Shown: one piece after another, positions 1 to 9,623 of the stretch
Layout of the letters: every line of letters starts with the position of its first letter
Position numbering within the stretch: the first letter of the stretch is position 1
Assembly: GCA_965230065.1 (NCBI GenBank)
Contig: OZ245942.1
Coordinates: 7,750,001 to 7,814,000, forward strand
Direction of reading: 5' to 3'
DNA length: 64,000 bases
Source: G965230065 sp965230065
Lineage (GTDB): Bacteria; Bacteroidota; Bacteroidia; Cytophagales; Cyclobacteriaceae
The notes under the pieces: model-generated
Database searches by the model: none
Told to the model about the DNA's origin: nothing
What the model saw: the letters and a program-made list of their open reading frames with translations, nothing else
Made by a program: the position numbers and the translations under genes

Positions 1-1681
1 ATTGGCCAAAGTTTTTATCCACACCCATGGTCCACTCCATGTTGATCTCCCGCACGCGGTCTTCACCTTCCGTTCTCGAGCCACCCAACTGATAACCGGT
101 ACCTTCCGGCACCAAGTTGGTATCTCTTCTGGTAAACCAGTCCATTCCTATCCTTCCGGAAACCCACAGCCAGTCAAGTATATCGTACCTCAATGAGGTA
201 GAACCGATTACCCTGTCTCTTTTATCATCTCTGATCTCAACGAAGGTTGACCACCAGGGATTTTGCCCCCAGTTGTTCGATGCCGGCAGCCATTCCATTC
301 CTGGTGTTCTCGGATCACCTCCCTGTCCGTAGATTTCATACAAATTCGGATCAAGACCTTCAGGAATAGCTCCGGGTTTTGCAGGATTCCCGTAATAGCT
401 ATCTACGTCTACATTATTAGGAACGTACCACACCGATTGCACCGCATTACTGGGAGAATCAGACAACCTGGGACGGTTCTTCGCATACTCATGAGAGTAC
501 ATGATCTTTGCACTGAAAGAAAGTTTATCAAAGTACTTGCCATTGGTTGCCAGTGTTATGTTCGTTCTGTCAAAGCCCGAATTCGGAACGATGGCTGAGT
601 TCCTCATGTCCGTAGCAGAAAAGCGGAAGGTTTGCTGCTCTCCTCCACCGCTGAGGGCAAGTGTATTGGTAAAGGTAGAACCTGTTTCAAAAAAATCTTC
701 AAACTTATTCCCTGTATAAGAATAAGGTCTCTCCACTCCATCCCACTGAAGTACCTGGCTGCCATCCAGGCGGGGTCCCCAGGCAGTTCTGCCCCAGCTA
801 AATGCCTCAGAAGGAGTATCAGGTTTGGAAGCTACACCATTTACATAGTTACCGGCACCATAGGTGGTCTGCAGATCAGTCTGATCGTACATTTTCTCAA
901 ATACGTAGTTGGAATTAAATTGAATACCAATGCCTTTTCTCTTGGTTCCTTTTTTAGTAACCACGTTGATCACACCATTACCTCCCCTGGAGCCATACAG
1001 GGCAGTGGCAGAGGCACCTTTCAATACGTTGATGGATTCTATGTCATCAGGACTTATACTGCTCAATCCATTTCCCTGGTCGCCTCCACCCCACAATCCT
1101 GCCTGGCCGAAATTGGTGTTGTCCATAGGAATACCGTCAATAACCACCAAAGGCTGGTTATCGCCGTTCAGGGTCTTGTTACCACGGATGAGAATACGGG
1201 TAGACCCCGCAGGACCTGATGAGGGATTGGTAATATTCACCCCTGCCACTCTTCCTGAGAGGGCGTTACCAACATTAATTTCACGGGCCTCTGTAAGTTT
1301 TTCTCCGTCAACTTCACTCACTGAGTAATTCAGGGCTTTTGTCTCTCTCTCAACACCCAGGGCAGTAACCACTACTTCGCCAAGCTGCTGTATATCAACT
1401 TCCATCACAACATCTACTACAGACCTGTTCCCAACTTCAACATTTTGGGATGCATATCCGATAGATGAGAAGGATAATACAGGGTTGTTGCCTGTTACGT
1501 TGATGGTATAGTTTCCATCAATGTCTGTTACGGTACCAACCGTGGTACCTTGCAATAAAACGTTTACTCCCGGCAGGGCTTCCCCCTCTCCGGTTACCTT
1601 TCCGCTAACTTGCCGTTCTTGTGCCCATGAATAGGAAACGCAAAACGCCAGTAGCATTAAAACTAGTAATTGTTTTTTCAT
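1..1681 (-). CDS. SusC/RagA-family TonB-linked outer membrane receptor (C-terminus cut by window)
   Basis: The reading frame starts at the ATG complementary to 1679-1681 and stays open to the window edge, so 560 codons of the N-terminal part are visible. It begins with a signal peptide (MKKQLLVLMLLAFCVSYSWA), then a carboxypeptidase-regulatory-like domain (VSGKVTGEGEALPGVNV), then a TonB plug domain with the family hallmark IRGNKTLNGDNQPLVVIDG around residues 150-180 and the SusC motif LKGASATALYGSRGGNGVI. SusC proteins form the outer-membrane beta-barrel that imports glycans or peptides with a SusD lipoprotein lid. The SusD partner would lie beyond position 1. The substrate cannot be told from this part. 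Confidence 0.93.
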   Translation of the reverse strand, partial: MKKQLLVLMLLAFCVSYSWAQERQVSGKVTGEGEALPGVNVLLQGTTVGTVTDIDGNYTINVTGNNPVLSFSSIGYASQNVEVGNRSVVDVVMEVDIQQLGEVVVTALGVERETKALNYSVSEVDGEKLTEAREINVGNALSGRVAGVNITNPSSGPAGSTRILIRGNKTLNGDNQPLVVIDGIPMDNTNFGQAGLWGGGDQGNGLSSISPDDIESINVLKGASATALYGSRGGNGVINVVTKKGTKRKGIGIQFNSNYVFEKMYDQTDLQTTYGAGNYVNGVASKPDTPSEAFSWGRTAWGPRLDGSQVLQWDGVERPYSYTGNKFEDFFETGSTFTNTLALSGGGEQQTFRFSATDMRNSAIVPNSGFDRTNITLATNGKYFDKLSFSAKIMYSHEYAKNRPRLSDSPSNAVQSVWYVPNNVDVDSYYGNPAKPGAIPEGLDPNLYEIYGQGGDPRTPGMEWLPASNNWGQNPWWSTFVEIRDDKRDRVIGSTSLRYDILDWLWVSGRIGMDWFTRRDTNLVPEGTGYQLGGSRTEGEDRVREINMEWTMGVDKNFGQ

Positions 1682-1989
1682 TCTGCTTTTTGTTAGGTTA
1701 GTAATTAAATTTTCAATTTGCCCTATGTACCTTTTATGACAAAGTTTTACAAAAAAGAACATTTTCGGACAAAAAACAAGGTACGCATATTTTTGCCTTT
1801 TGCAAATTTTTTTACCATATACGCAGTTATTTTTTTATGATTTGTAATGATATGTAGGTCATATTTAAAATATTGTCAACTTTTACTGAAGCAACACTTA
1901 TATAGTTTAATTATACCTCATAAAACATACAAGCATTCCTGTATTTATGCATGTACTAAATAATAATAATTCGGAAGGGACTTTCGGGG
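1682..1989. other. AT-rich intergenic region upstream of susC
   Basis: This is 308 bp of AT-rich sequence with no plausible gene. It should hold the promoter of the SusC gene, which is transcribed leftwards. No perfect TAnnTTTG element was found. The closest match on the minus strand is TACCTTGT, near 1780-1790, one base away from consensus by shift. Confidence 0.4.
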
Positions 1990-4092
1990 CTACTTCAACT
2001 GTAAAAGTGCTTTCTGTACCTCTTGCACCGGTAATTTACAAACTTTATCCTGACAGACGTAGATCATTGTTTCGTTACTAACCAGCTTATTCTCCAATAA
2101 AGGCAGGTTTTCTTCTTTCCCTCCCATAAACAGGGCGGTGGGTAAGTAGTTTTGCTGCATTATCCTACTTTTTTCTTTGGCCTGTTGTCCCATGATTGCT
2201 ACTTCGTAAGGTTGATAAGTAAGCAGGCCCATCAGTCGTGCCCAATTGGCATAATAAGGCCCGCCTTCTGCAATGTTCTGCTCCATCTGGGTAAGCATTG
2301 TGCCTGCCATGTTGAGGTAGGGCGTATGGTAGAAATATTCCCCCAACTTATAAAGCACATGCGCCATCACAGAATTGGAAGCAGGCATTACATTATCAGC
2401 CAGTTCCATTTTACGCACTACCAATTCCTCTGAACGATCAGATACATAATAAAACATACCAGATTGCGTATCCTGGAAATGAGTGATGGCATAATCGGCG
2501 AGCTTACGGGCAAGTTCCAGCCAGTGCATGTCAAAAGTGGCCTGGTAAAGTTGTATGTACGCATCGGCCAGCAGGGCGTAATCATCCAGAAAGGCATCTA
2601 TGCTTACTTTCCCATCTTTGTAATTTCTCCACAAATGCCCATCGTTTGCTATCATATTTTTCTCTAAAAACCGGGCGTTTTTCAGCGCTGCCTGCAAATA
2701 ATTTTCATTGGTGAAAGCAAGGTATGCACCCACGTACCCTTTCAACATTAGGGCGTTCCAGGAAGTCAGGATTTTATCGTCGGTAGTGGGTCGGATGCGG
2801 GTGTTTCTTGCATTGAATAGTTTTTCTTCAGCGCTATCCAATAGCTTTTTCCATTCTTCTTTGCCGAGATTGTGCTTTTGGGCAAACGCATTTTTAGCGT
2901 ATTTTCGGTAAAGTATATTTTTACCATGCTCCCAATTGCCCGCATCTGTTATTTCGTAATAATCTGTGATTAGAGGTGCTGACTCTTCTTCTAATATTTC
3001 TTCTACTTCAGTCTTTGTCCACACATAAAACTTTCCTTCCTCCCCTTCGCTATCCGCGTTGAGGGAAGAATAAAAGCCACCTTCCGGACTGGTCATCTCC
3101 CTTTCTACAAAACCAAGTGTTTCCTGCACTACTTCTTTATATTCCGGGTTTTTGGTGAGTTGGTAGGCATGGGAAAATAAGCTAATCAACTGTCCATTGT
3201 CATACAGCATCTTTTCAAAATGGGGTACTATCCAGTGCTTATCTGTGGCGTACCGGGCAAAACCACCGCCAATCTGGTCGTAAATACCGCCCCGGGCCAG
3301 GGCATCCAATGTAGTAGTAACAGCTTTCAGTGCTTTTTCTTCTCCGGTGAGGTAATGGTATTGCAGTAAAAACTCCCACCCTGCGGGCATTGGAAATTTG
3401 GGTGTGTGGCTGTAGCCTCCCAGTTCGTAATCAATGTATTCCTGCCAGTGGTCAAAAAGTGCATTGTAATTTTCTTTTTGCAATTTTTTAGCAGCATCCG
3501 CAGGTACTTCAATCATTTCCTGGGAACGGATACCCTCGGTCAAACTTTCTGCTTGTTCTACTACTTTTTCATGTTGTTCATTATAAATATTAGCAATTTG
3601 TTGCAACAGCTTTATCCACTGTTCTTTGGGCAAATACGTGCCTCCGTAAAACGGCCTGCCATCAGGCAAAGCAAAAGCATTCAACGGCCAGCCCCCGCTT
3701 CCGGTGAGGAGCTGTACCGCATTCATATAAATCTGGTCAATATCTGGGCGTTCTTCCCGGTCAATTTTGATAGACACGAAATGTTCATTCATCAGCCGGG
3801 CCACAGCAGTATCCATAAAAGACTCGTGTTCCATCACATGGCACCAGTGGCAGGCGGCATATCCAATGCTAATCAGCAGGGGTTTGTTCTCTGTTTTTGC
3901 CTTTTGCAAAGCTTCCGGTCCCCACTCGTACCATTGCACCGGGTTATCGGCATGTTGCCGGAGGTAGGGGCTGATGGCTTCAGACAAGCGGTTTTTTTTA
4001 AGGGAATTATCCTCGGCTACATTTTGTGCCCAACCCATTAAGCCCGTAAAAAGGAACCCAACAAGCAGTAATAATTGTTTGTTTAATATCAT
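1990..4092 (-). CDS. thioredoxin domain-containing protein, DUF255/YyaL (SPATA20) family
   Basis: A 700-residue protein with a signal peptide (ending GWAQN), so it is predicted to be exported. Residues 33-190 form the DUF255 thioredoxin-like domain with the family motifs SPYLRQHADNPVQWYEWG, the CxxC site YAACHWCHVMEHESF and REERPDIDQIYM. The rest resembles an (alpha/alpha)6 six-hairpin glycosidase-like domain (KILTSWNALMLKGY; FLDDYALLADAYI). The length fits the family (about 680-750). Its role is unsettled; a thiol-redox or N-acylglucosamine-epimerase-like function has been suggested for relatives. It lies upstream of susC on the same strand but 308 bp away, so it is probably a separate transcript. 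Confidence 0.9.
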   Translation of the reverse strand: MILNKQLLLLVGFLFTGLMGWAQNVAEDNSLKKNRLSEAISPYLRQHADNPVQWYEWGPEALQKAKTENKPLLISIGYAACHWCHVMEHESFMDTAVARLMNEHFVSIKIDREERPDIDQIYMNAVQLLTGSGGWPLNAFALPDGRPFYGGTYLPKEQWIKLLQQIANIYNEQHEKVVEQAESLTEGIRSQEMIEVPADAAKKLQKENYNALFDHWQEYIDYELGGYSHTPKFPMPAGWEFLLQYHYLTGEEKALKAVTTTLDALARGGIYDQIGGGFARYATDKHWIVPHFEKMLYDNGQLISLFSHAYQLTKNPEYKEVVQETLGFVEREMTSPEGGFYSSLNADSEGEEGKFYVWTKTEVEEILEEESAPLITDYYEITDAGNWEHGKNILYRKYAKNAFAQKHNLGKEEWKKLLDSAEEKLFNARNTRIRPTTDDKILTSWNALMLKGYVGAYLAFTNENYLQAALKNARFLEKNMIANDGHLWRNYKDGKVSIDAFLDDYALLADAYIQLYQATFDMHWLELARKLADYAITHFQDTQSGMFYYVSDRSEELVVRKMELADNVMPASNSVMAHVLYKLGEYFYHTPYLNMAGTMLTQMEQNIAEGGPYYANWARLMGLLTYQPYEVAIMGQQAKEKSRIMQQNYLPTALFMGGKEENLPLLENKLVSNETMIYVCQDKVCKLPVQEVQKALLQLK

Positions 4093-4184
4093 TTTCTTCG
4101 CTTACGCTGTAAAATAAAGAAACTATCATTCCTAACACATATTCGTAATTTTTTAGTATTAGAAAGTTAAAAAGATTAATTTAG

Positions 4185-4301
4185 ATATGTTTAATGTTTC
4201 AGGTTTGTTATTTGGAGTTTAATGTTTATTGTTTTTCCTTAATAAACTTTAAACTCAATACATGAAACTAAAGACTAAAAACAAAAAACTTCCGACAATA
4301 T
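4185..4301. repeat. word-like inverted repeat region upstream of the FG-GAP gene
   Basis: The left half repeats the words GTTTAATGTTT and GGAGTTTAATGTTTATTG. The right half carries the complementary vocabulary (AAACTTTAAACTCAATAC, GAAACTAAAGACTAAAAAC). Together they form an imperfect hairpin directly before the start codon at 4302. The right-half words recur in complement at 60050-60085. Confidence 0.6.
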
Positions 4302-7300
4302 ATGATGAGACCTCTACCCAAAACTATCCGTAAAACGACATACCTGTCTGTTTTCTTACTTTGGAGCTGGCAGGCGCATGCCCAGGACAAACTATTCACC
4401 CTCCTTCCACCTGAACAAACCCAGGTAACTTTCGAGAATACCGTAGCAGATACAAAAGAACACAATATTTTCATTTATTCTAACTACTATGGTGGCGCCG
4501 GGGTAGGCATTGCCGATTTTGACAAAGACGGCCTGCAGGATATTTTCTTCACTGGTAACCTGGTGGGCGACCAGCTATATCTTAATAAAGGCCACCTGGA
4601 AGGATCAATGCAGTTTGAAGATATTACGGATGCTGCCGGAATCAAAGACAATGGCGGGTGGTCTTCCGGTGTGGCCATTGCCGATGTGAATAATGATGGG
4701 TGGCCTGATATTTATGTATGTCGCGAACTGTATGACAACAAGCCTGAATTACGAAAAAATAAGCTTTATATTAATAATGGAGATCCTTCAGCAAAAGGCG
4801 TAACCTTTACCGAAAGTGCCGAAAAATACGGACTGGCAGATGATGCACGCACCAGGCATGCTACTTTTTTGGATTATGACAAAGACGGGGATGCTGACCT
4901 TTTCCTGCTGAACCAACCGCCCAACCCGGGCAATTTCTCAGATTTGTATGGCACCGGGACCGGACCGGAGTTTTCGCCCAAATTATATAGAAACGACTCC
5001 CCCCCCGGGGGGGGATTCACCGATGTAACCCGGGAAGCCGGAGTACTCAAAGGTGGGTACCCCAACAGTGTTTCGGCATCTGATTTTAATAACGATGGAT
5101 GGCCAGACCTGTATGTAGCCAATGATTTTGATGCCCCTGATTTTTTCTATCTCAATAATGGTGATGGCACTTTTACCAATATCATTGACGATGCCCTCCA
5201 ACACATTTCCTTCTACAGCATGGGCGTAGATGCTGCCGACATGAACGACGACGGCTGGCTGGATTTGATGGTGGTAGATATGGTAGCCGAAGACAACTAT
5301 CGCCTAAAGGCCAACATGAGTGGCATGAACCCTCAGTCTTTTTGGGATGTGTACAATGCTGGCGGGCATTACCAGTATATGTTCAATACTTTTCAACTGA
5401 ACCACGGTGTGTTTTCTGATATTCCTATGTTTTCTGATGTTGCGCAACTTACCGGTGTTTCCAATACCGACTGGAGTTGGTCTAACCTGATGGCGGATTT
5501 TGATAATGACGGGCACAAAGATATTTATGTAACCAACGGCCTGATGCGCGACATCCGAAATACCGATTCGGACAAAGCTGTTTCTCATTATGTAGAAGAA
5601 ACCGCTTATACCTGGATAGAAAACAACCCGAATGCCGGAACCGTTAGTATTTGGGATATTTTAGATTTGAATGAAGCCCTCAGCATGGTTCCTTCCGAAA
5701 AACTCCCGAATTATGCTTATAAAAATAAAGGCAACCTCACTTTTGAGAAAATAACTGATGAGTGGGGCCTTGATTATAAAACCTTTTCCCACGGCTCAGC
5801 TTATGCCGACCTGGACAACGATGGCGACCTGGACCTGGTGGTCAACAATGTGAACGAAGTTGCCCATATTTACCAAAACAACGCGGATAAGCTGGCTTCA
5901 AATAATTATTTAAGGGTACAGCTCACCGATGAAAAAGAGCAGAAGCCCATATTTGGCAGCCGCATAAAAATAGAGCATGGGGACAAAACCCAATGGTTTG
6001 AGGTAACCAATGTACGCGGCATGTATTCTACCAGCGAATTTATCGCACATTTTGGAGCAGGTAATGACAATACCATTGACAAAGTAACCATTACCTGGCC
6101 AGAAGGGAAAGAGACAGTTTTGACAAACGTGAAAGCAAATCAGGTACTGGTTGTTGACAGAAAAGAGGCAAAAAAAGCAAAAGATGAAGCAGTAGCCATT
6201 TCCCCTCTTTTTGAAAAAACGGAAGCGATTGCTTACCAGCATAAAGAAAATGATTTTGACGATTTTGAAAAGCAGGTGTTGTTGCCCCACAAAATGTCGC
6301 AATTTGGCCCTGCCCTGGCAGTAGCCGATGTGAATGGGGACGGACTCGAAGACAGTTTTGTAGGGGCTGCAAAAGGACAAGTAGCTCCGTTGTTTATCCA
6401 AAAGAAGAATGGCAGTTTTTCACAAGAAAAAGTAAATGCTTTTGAAAAAGATGCCGAACAGGAAGACATGGATGCCGCATTCTTTGATGCTGATATGGAT
6501 GGGGATTTAGACTTGTATGTGGTAAGCGGTGGTAATGCCTGGCAGCCCCAGGCCAATGAATACCAAGACCGCCTTTACCTCAACGACGGAAAAGGCAATT
6601 TCTCAAAATCCGAAAATATCCTGCCCGTATTAAAAGAAAGTGGCTCTGTAGTTAGGCCTTATGATTATGATAATGACGGCGACCTCGATTTATTTGTAGG
6701 CGGAAGACACGTTCCATGGGATTGGCCTGCCCCGGCCACAAGCCGTATTTTACAGAACGAAAACGGTACTTTCACAGATGTAACCAAAGCCATTGCCAAA
6801 GACCTGCTCAATATCGGCCTGGTAACCGATGCGGTGTGGACAGACTTTGATCGGGATGGTATATCTGACCTCATATTAACCGGAGAGTGGATGCCCATTA
6901 CTTTCATCAAATACGATGGTAAAAAATTTACCAATGCCACTAAAAAATATGGCGCACCCAATTCTGAAGGCTGGTGGTATAGCATTGCAGCCGCCGATAT
7001 GGACAATGATGGGGATGAAGACCTGGTAGCCGGAAACCTGGGGCTGAACTATAAATACAAAGCCACCGCCCGCGAACCATTTGAGGTGCACTATGACGAT
7101 TTTGATGAAAATGGCTCTAAAGATATCGTTTTAAGCTATTACAATTTTGGCGAGCAATTTCCACTCAGGGGGCGCTCCTGCTCATCGGAGCAAGTACCTG
7201 TGCTTGCACAAAAGTTCAAAACCTACGATTTGTTTGCCTCTTCTAACCTGGAAGAAGTATACGGGGAAAACAATTTACAACAGGCCCGGCACTACCAGAC

Positions 7301-7721
7301 CAAAACTTTTGCAAGCGCTTATCTGGAAAATGACGGAAACGGAAAGTTTACCATGGCGGCGCTCCCCAACCAAGCCCAGCTTTCCAGCGTAAACAACATC
7401 CTTCTTGACGATTTTGATGGAGATGGTGCGAAAGATATTTTGCTGGCTGGCAACCTTTTTACTTCCGAAATAGAAACTACCCGCAATGATGCTGGTATTG
7501 GGTTATTTTTGAAAGGCAACGGGAACGGTAAATTTGAGCCTGTTCCAGCACGGGAAAGCGGTTTTTTCCTGCCTTATGATGTGAAGCAATTAGCTTTGAT
7601 AAAAACTACGAAGGGTAAATTAGTGTTAAGTGCCAATAACAATGGTCCGGTAGTAACTTACAAAATTGCGCCCAATGAAAAAGCCCCCACCGATTCGGCA
7701 GAGGCTTCTCAAATAGAATAA
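4302..7721 (+). CDS. FG-GAP/VCBS repeat protein with ASPIC/UnbV domain
   Basis: An 1139-residue exported protein: signal peptide at residues 1-27 (ending QAHAQ), then at least ten FG-GAP/VCBS blades carrying the calcium-binding pattern D-x-[DN]-x-D-G (for example DFDKDGLQDIFFTGN, DVNNDGWPDIYV, DLDNDGDLDLVV). An ASPIC/UnbV domain lies at about residues 545-620 (GSRIKIEHGDKTQWFEV; DKVTITWPEGKETVL). A second propeller follows in the C-terminal half. The family is common in Bacteroidota, often in polysaccharide-use regions, with a proposed beta-propeller binding or scaffolding role outside the cell. Two adjacent ATGs (4302 and 4305) could serve as the start. A C8G8 palindrome lies in the gene. 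Confidence 0.9.
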   Translation: MMRPLPKTIRKTTYLSVFLLWSWQAHAQDKLFTLLPPEQTQVTFENTVADTKEHNIFIYSNYYGGAGVGIADFDKDGLQDIFFTGNLVGDQLYLNKGHLEGSMQFEDITDAAGIKDNGGWSSGVAIADVNNDGWPDIYVCRELYDNKPELRKNKLYINNGDPSAKGVTFTESAEKYGLADDARTRHATFLDYDKDGDADLFLLNQPPNPGNFSDLYGTGTGPEFSPKLYRNDSPPGGGFTDVTREAGVLKGGYPNSVSASDFNNDGWPDLYVANDFDAPDFFYLNNGDGTFTNIIDDALQHISFYSMGVDAADMNDDGWLDLMVVDMVAEDNYRLKANMSGMNPQSFWDVYNAGGHYQYMFNTFQLNHGVFSDIPMFSDVAQLTGVSNTDWSWSNLMADFDNDGHKDIYVTNGLMRDIRNTDSDKAVSHYVEETAYTWIENNPNAGTVSIWDILDLNEALSMVPSEKLPNYAYKNKGNLTFEKITDEWGLDYKTFSHGSAYADLDNDGDLDLVVNNVNEVAHIYQNNADKLASNNYLRVQLTDEKEQKPIFGSRIKIEHGDKTQWFEVTNVRGMYSTSEFIAHFGAGNDNTIDKVTITWPEGKETVLTNVKANQVLVVDRKEAKKAKDEAVAISPLFEKTEAIAYQHKENDFDDFEKQVLLPHKMSQFGPALAVADVNGDGLEDSFVGAAKGQVAPLFIQKKNGSFSQEKVNAFEKDAEQEDMDAAFFDADMDGDLDLYVVSGGNAWQPQANEYQDRLYLNDGKGNFSKSENILPVLKESGSVVRPYDYDNDGDLDLFVGGRHVPWDWPAPATSRILQNENGTFTDVTKAIAKDLLNIGLVTDAVWTDFDRDGISDLILTGEWMPITFIKYDGKKFTNATKKYGAPNSEGWWYSIAAADMDNDGDEDLVAGNLGLNYKYKATAREPFEVHYDDFDENGSKDIVLSYYNFGEQFPLRGRSCSSEQVPVLAQKFKTYDLFASSNLEEVYGENNLQQARHYQTKTFASAYLENDGNGKFTMAALPNQAQLSSVNNILLDDFDGDGAKDILLAGNLFTSEIETTRNDAGIGLFLKGNGNGKFEPVPARESGFFLPYDVKQLALIKTTKGKLVLSANNNGPVVTYKIAPNEKAPTDSAEASQIE
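4999..5014. repeat. C8G8 homopolymer palindrome inside a coding region
   Basis: Eight C (4999-5006) are followed by eight G (5007-5014), coding for SPPGGG within the FG-GAP protein. It is a perfect self-complementary homopolymer pair. Loss or gain of one base in either tract would shift the frame of the downstream 900 codons. Confidence 0.9.
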
Positions 7722-7771
7722 TATCTTGTTTCCTTCGCAGAACTTTGACAAAGCTACATCCTGGGGTATTT

Positions 7772-8134
7772 TCAAATAATCGCATTAATCATCTGAAATA
7801 CCTTCTCTTTTTCAATTGGCTTTGACAAATAGCCGGTAAAGCCTGCTTTCAGAAATGTGTCTTTATCTTTGTGCATAGCAAAGGAGGTTACTGCTATGAT
7901 AGGGGTGTTATGGTATCTGGGCAGGACTTTGATATGCCGAATGAGTTCTACCCCATCCAGGTAGCCATTTCCCAAATTAACATCCATCAGAATAATGTCG
8001 AATTGCAACTGCTGGATTTTTTCCATACACGCTGCACCATCATAGGCCAGGTGAATATCAAAATCTTTCTCCAACAATTTTTGCATGACCAACGCGTTTA
8101 TTTCGTCATCTTCTACATATATCACTTTCTTCAT
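7772..8134 (-). CDS. single-domain response regulator (CheY-like)
   Basis: A 120-residue receiver domain: acidic pair in VEDDE, phospho-acceptor Asp in IILMDVNLG, Thr/Ser in AVTSF and Lys in YLSKPI. I chose the ATG at 8134 because MKKVIYVEDDE is the usual receiver start and AGGA lies just upstream; an upstream ATG at 8167 would add 11 poorly conserved residues. It overlaps the 3' end of the histidine kinase gene by 29 bp, so the two are almost certainly co-translated partners. There is no output domain, so it probably works through protein contacts or a phosphorelay. Confidence 0.9.
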   Translation of the reverse strand: MKKVIYVEDDEINALVMQKLLEKDFDIHLAYDGAACMEKIQQLQFDIILMDVNLGNGYLDGVELIRHIKVLPRYHNTPIIAVTSFAMHKDKDTFLKAGFTGYLSKPIEKEKVFQMINAII

Positions 8135-9497
8135 TATCCTGTACGTATTGTGGTAATAATATTTCAAAAGTACTGCCTACATCTTTTTGACTGCTTACCC
8201 GAATGTCCCCTCCCATAAGTTCAGTATATTTTTTAGCAATGGGTAATCCCAATCCACTTCCTTCAAACTTACGGCTTTGTCCGCTGCTTTCTTGTATAAA
8301 AGGCTGAAATATCCGGGGCATAAATTCTTCAGCAATCCCGATACCTGTATCTGTTACTTTTATTGACACGTAGGGCTGATCGCACTCAGAAATATCTGTC
8401 TCGACAATTACTTCCCCTTTTTCGGTAAACTTCAATGCGTTTTCAAGTATATGGTCGAGCACTTGCTTTAATATTAACTCATCGCCAAGGCATACTAAAG
8501 AAGCTTTATCAGGTTGATAGATAATGGCAACCCCTTTCTCTTCTCCCATCATTTTCATACCAGCAATGCTTTCTTCAATAAGGTTACCTACACAAACAGG
8601 TGCTAGTTGTAATACAGATTTCTCAGATTCTAATTTAGCCAGCTCCAAAATGCTGGTCATGGTGCGGAATAACCGGGTGGCACTTCTTTTCAGTAATGCA
8701 GTATATTCCTTGATATTTCCATCCTCAGCTTCTTCTATGATTTGCGTTATGCCAAGAATACCATTCATGGGGGTACGAATCTCATGCGACATATTGGCTA
8801 AAAAATTGTCTTTTAGCCGATTCATTTCTTCTGCTTTCTCTTTAGCAACCAATAGTTCTTCACTCATGGACTGGTAACGCTGAGTGAGTAGCTTTTGTTC
8901 GTTCAGCGCGTCACGTAACGATTGGGAAGATAGGTTAAAAGCCGTCCTGAAGTGCCATAAAATTACAATGAACAGCACGAATAAAATAAACAGGCTGATA
9001 AAATATTCGTCAAAAGCGACTTTTTCAGGAGCAATAGCAATGTGGTATGCATCGAAGCGTTGGAGGGCAAGCAAAAGAAATAAAGGTAAGGCATTGAGCA
9101 AGGTATATACCAATGCCCACCGCCGCCTTAAGTAATAGAAGGAATAAAGAATAGCCAAGGCGGCCAAAAAGGTACTAACAGCATTAATCTCCTGAAAAAT
9201 GATAAAGGTATTGACCCATAAATTAGTAGTGGTAATGAGCAGCAATGCATGGGTAGCAAAGCGCATTGAATGATACTTCCGCAATGTAAAAAGTACCGTT
9301 AAAAAAAACACCCAAACTACAGAAGAACGGGTCAGTTGGGCATAATTTTCATTAATGACCAGGCTGGGAATAATAAGCGTAACCAATCCCAGCGAAACTA
9401 CTATGATCCGGTAAATAAAAATAATCCGGGCTTGTTCTATCACATCGGAAGTTCTACGCAAATAGCTCCCGATAAAATAGTCCCTTATCTTGTGCAT
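8106..9497 (-). CDS. membrane sensor histidine kinase
   Basis: A 463-residue kinase. Residues 20-190 hold about six transmembrane helices, with no evident extracellular sensor domain. A short coiled coil follows (about 195-235). The HisKA domain contains the H-box NMSHEIRTPMNGILG. HATPase_c motifs are visible: N box VLDHILENALKFTE, G1 DTGIGI and G2 GSGLGLPIAKK. It has no receiver of its own; the overlapping downstream gene supplies it. The membrane-embedded sensor layout fits a 7TM or 5TM type of input, but the signal is unknown. Confidence 0.92.
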   Translation of the reverse strand: MHKIRDYFIGSYLRRTSDVIEQARIIFIYRIIVVSLGLVTLIIPSLVINENYAQLTRSSVVWVFFLTVLFTLRKYHSMRFATHALLLITTTNLWVNTFIIFQEINAVSTFLAALAILYSFYYLRRRWALVYTLLNALPLFLLLALQRFDAYHIAIAPEKVAFDEYFISLFILFVLFIVILWHFRTAFNLSSQSLRDALNEQKLLTQRYQSMSEELLVAKEKAEEMNRLKDNFLANMSHEIRTPMNGILGITQIIEEAEDGNIKEYTALLKRSATRLFRTMTSILELAKLESEKSVLQLAPVCVGNLIEESIAGMKMMGEEKGVAIIYQPDKASLVCLGDELILKQVLDHILENALKFTEKGEVIVETDISECDQPYVSIKVTDTGIGIAEEFMPRIFQPFIQESSGQSRKFEGSGLGLPIAKKYTELMGGDIRVSSQKDVGSTFEILLPQYVQDNEESDICRR

Positions 9498-9623
9498 ACT
9501 GTAAAAATGAATGAAATTTGGCTGAAATCATAAAAATACTGATAACAATATTAATGAATATTTTTATGGGAAAACAGGCCGGGTAAGGTTCATGTCAAAA
9601 TCACCATGTTTTAGGTACGCTCG

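Noticed and set aside
1682..1989. Promoter call for susC
   Set aside because: No sequence matches both the -33 and -7 consensus elements, so I report only the region.
3406..4041. 211-codon plus-strand frame opposite the YyaL-type gene
   Set aside because: It is a shadow of a strongly supported coding region on the other strand and has no family resemblance.
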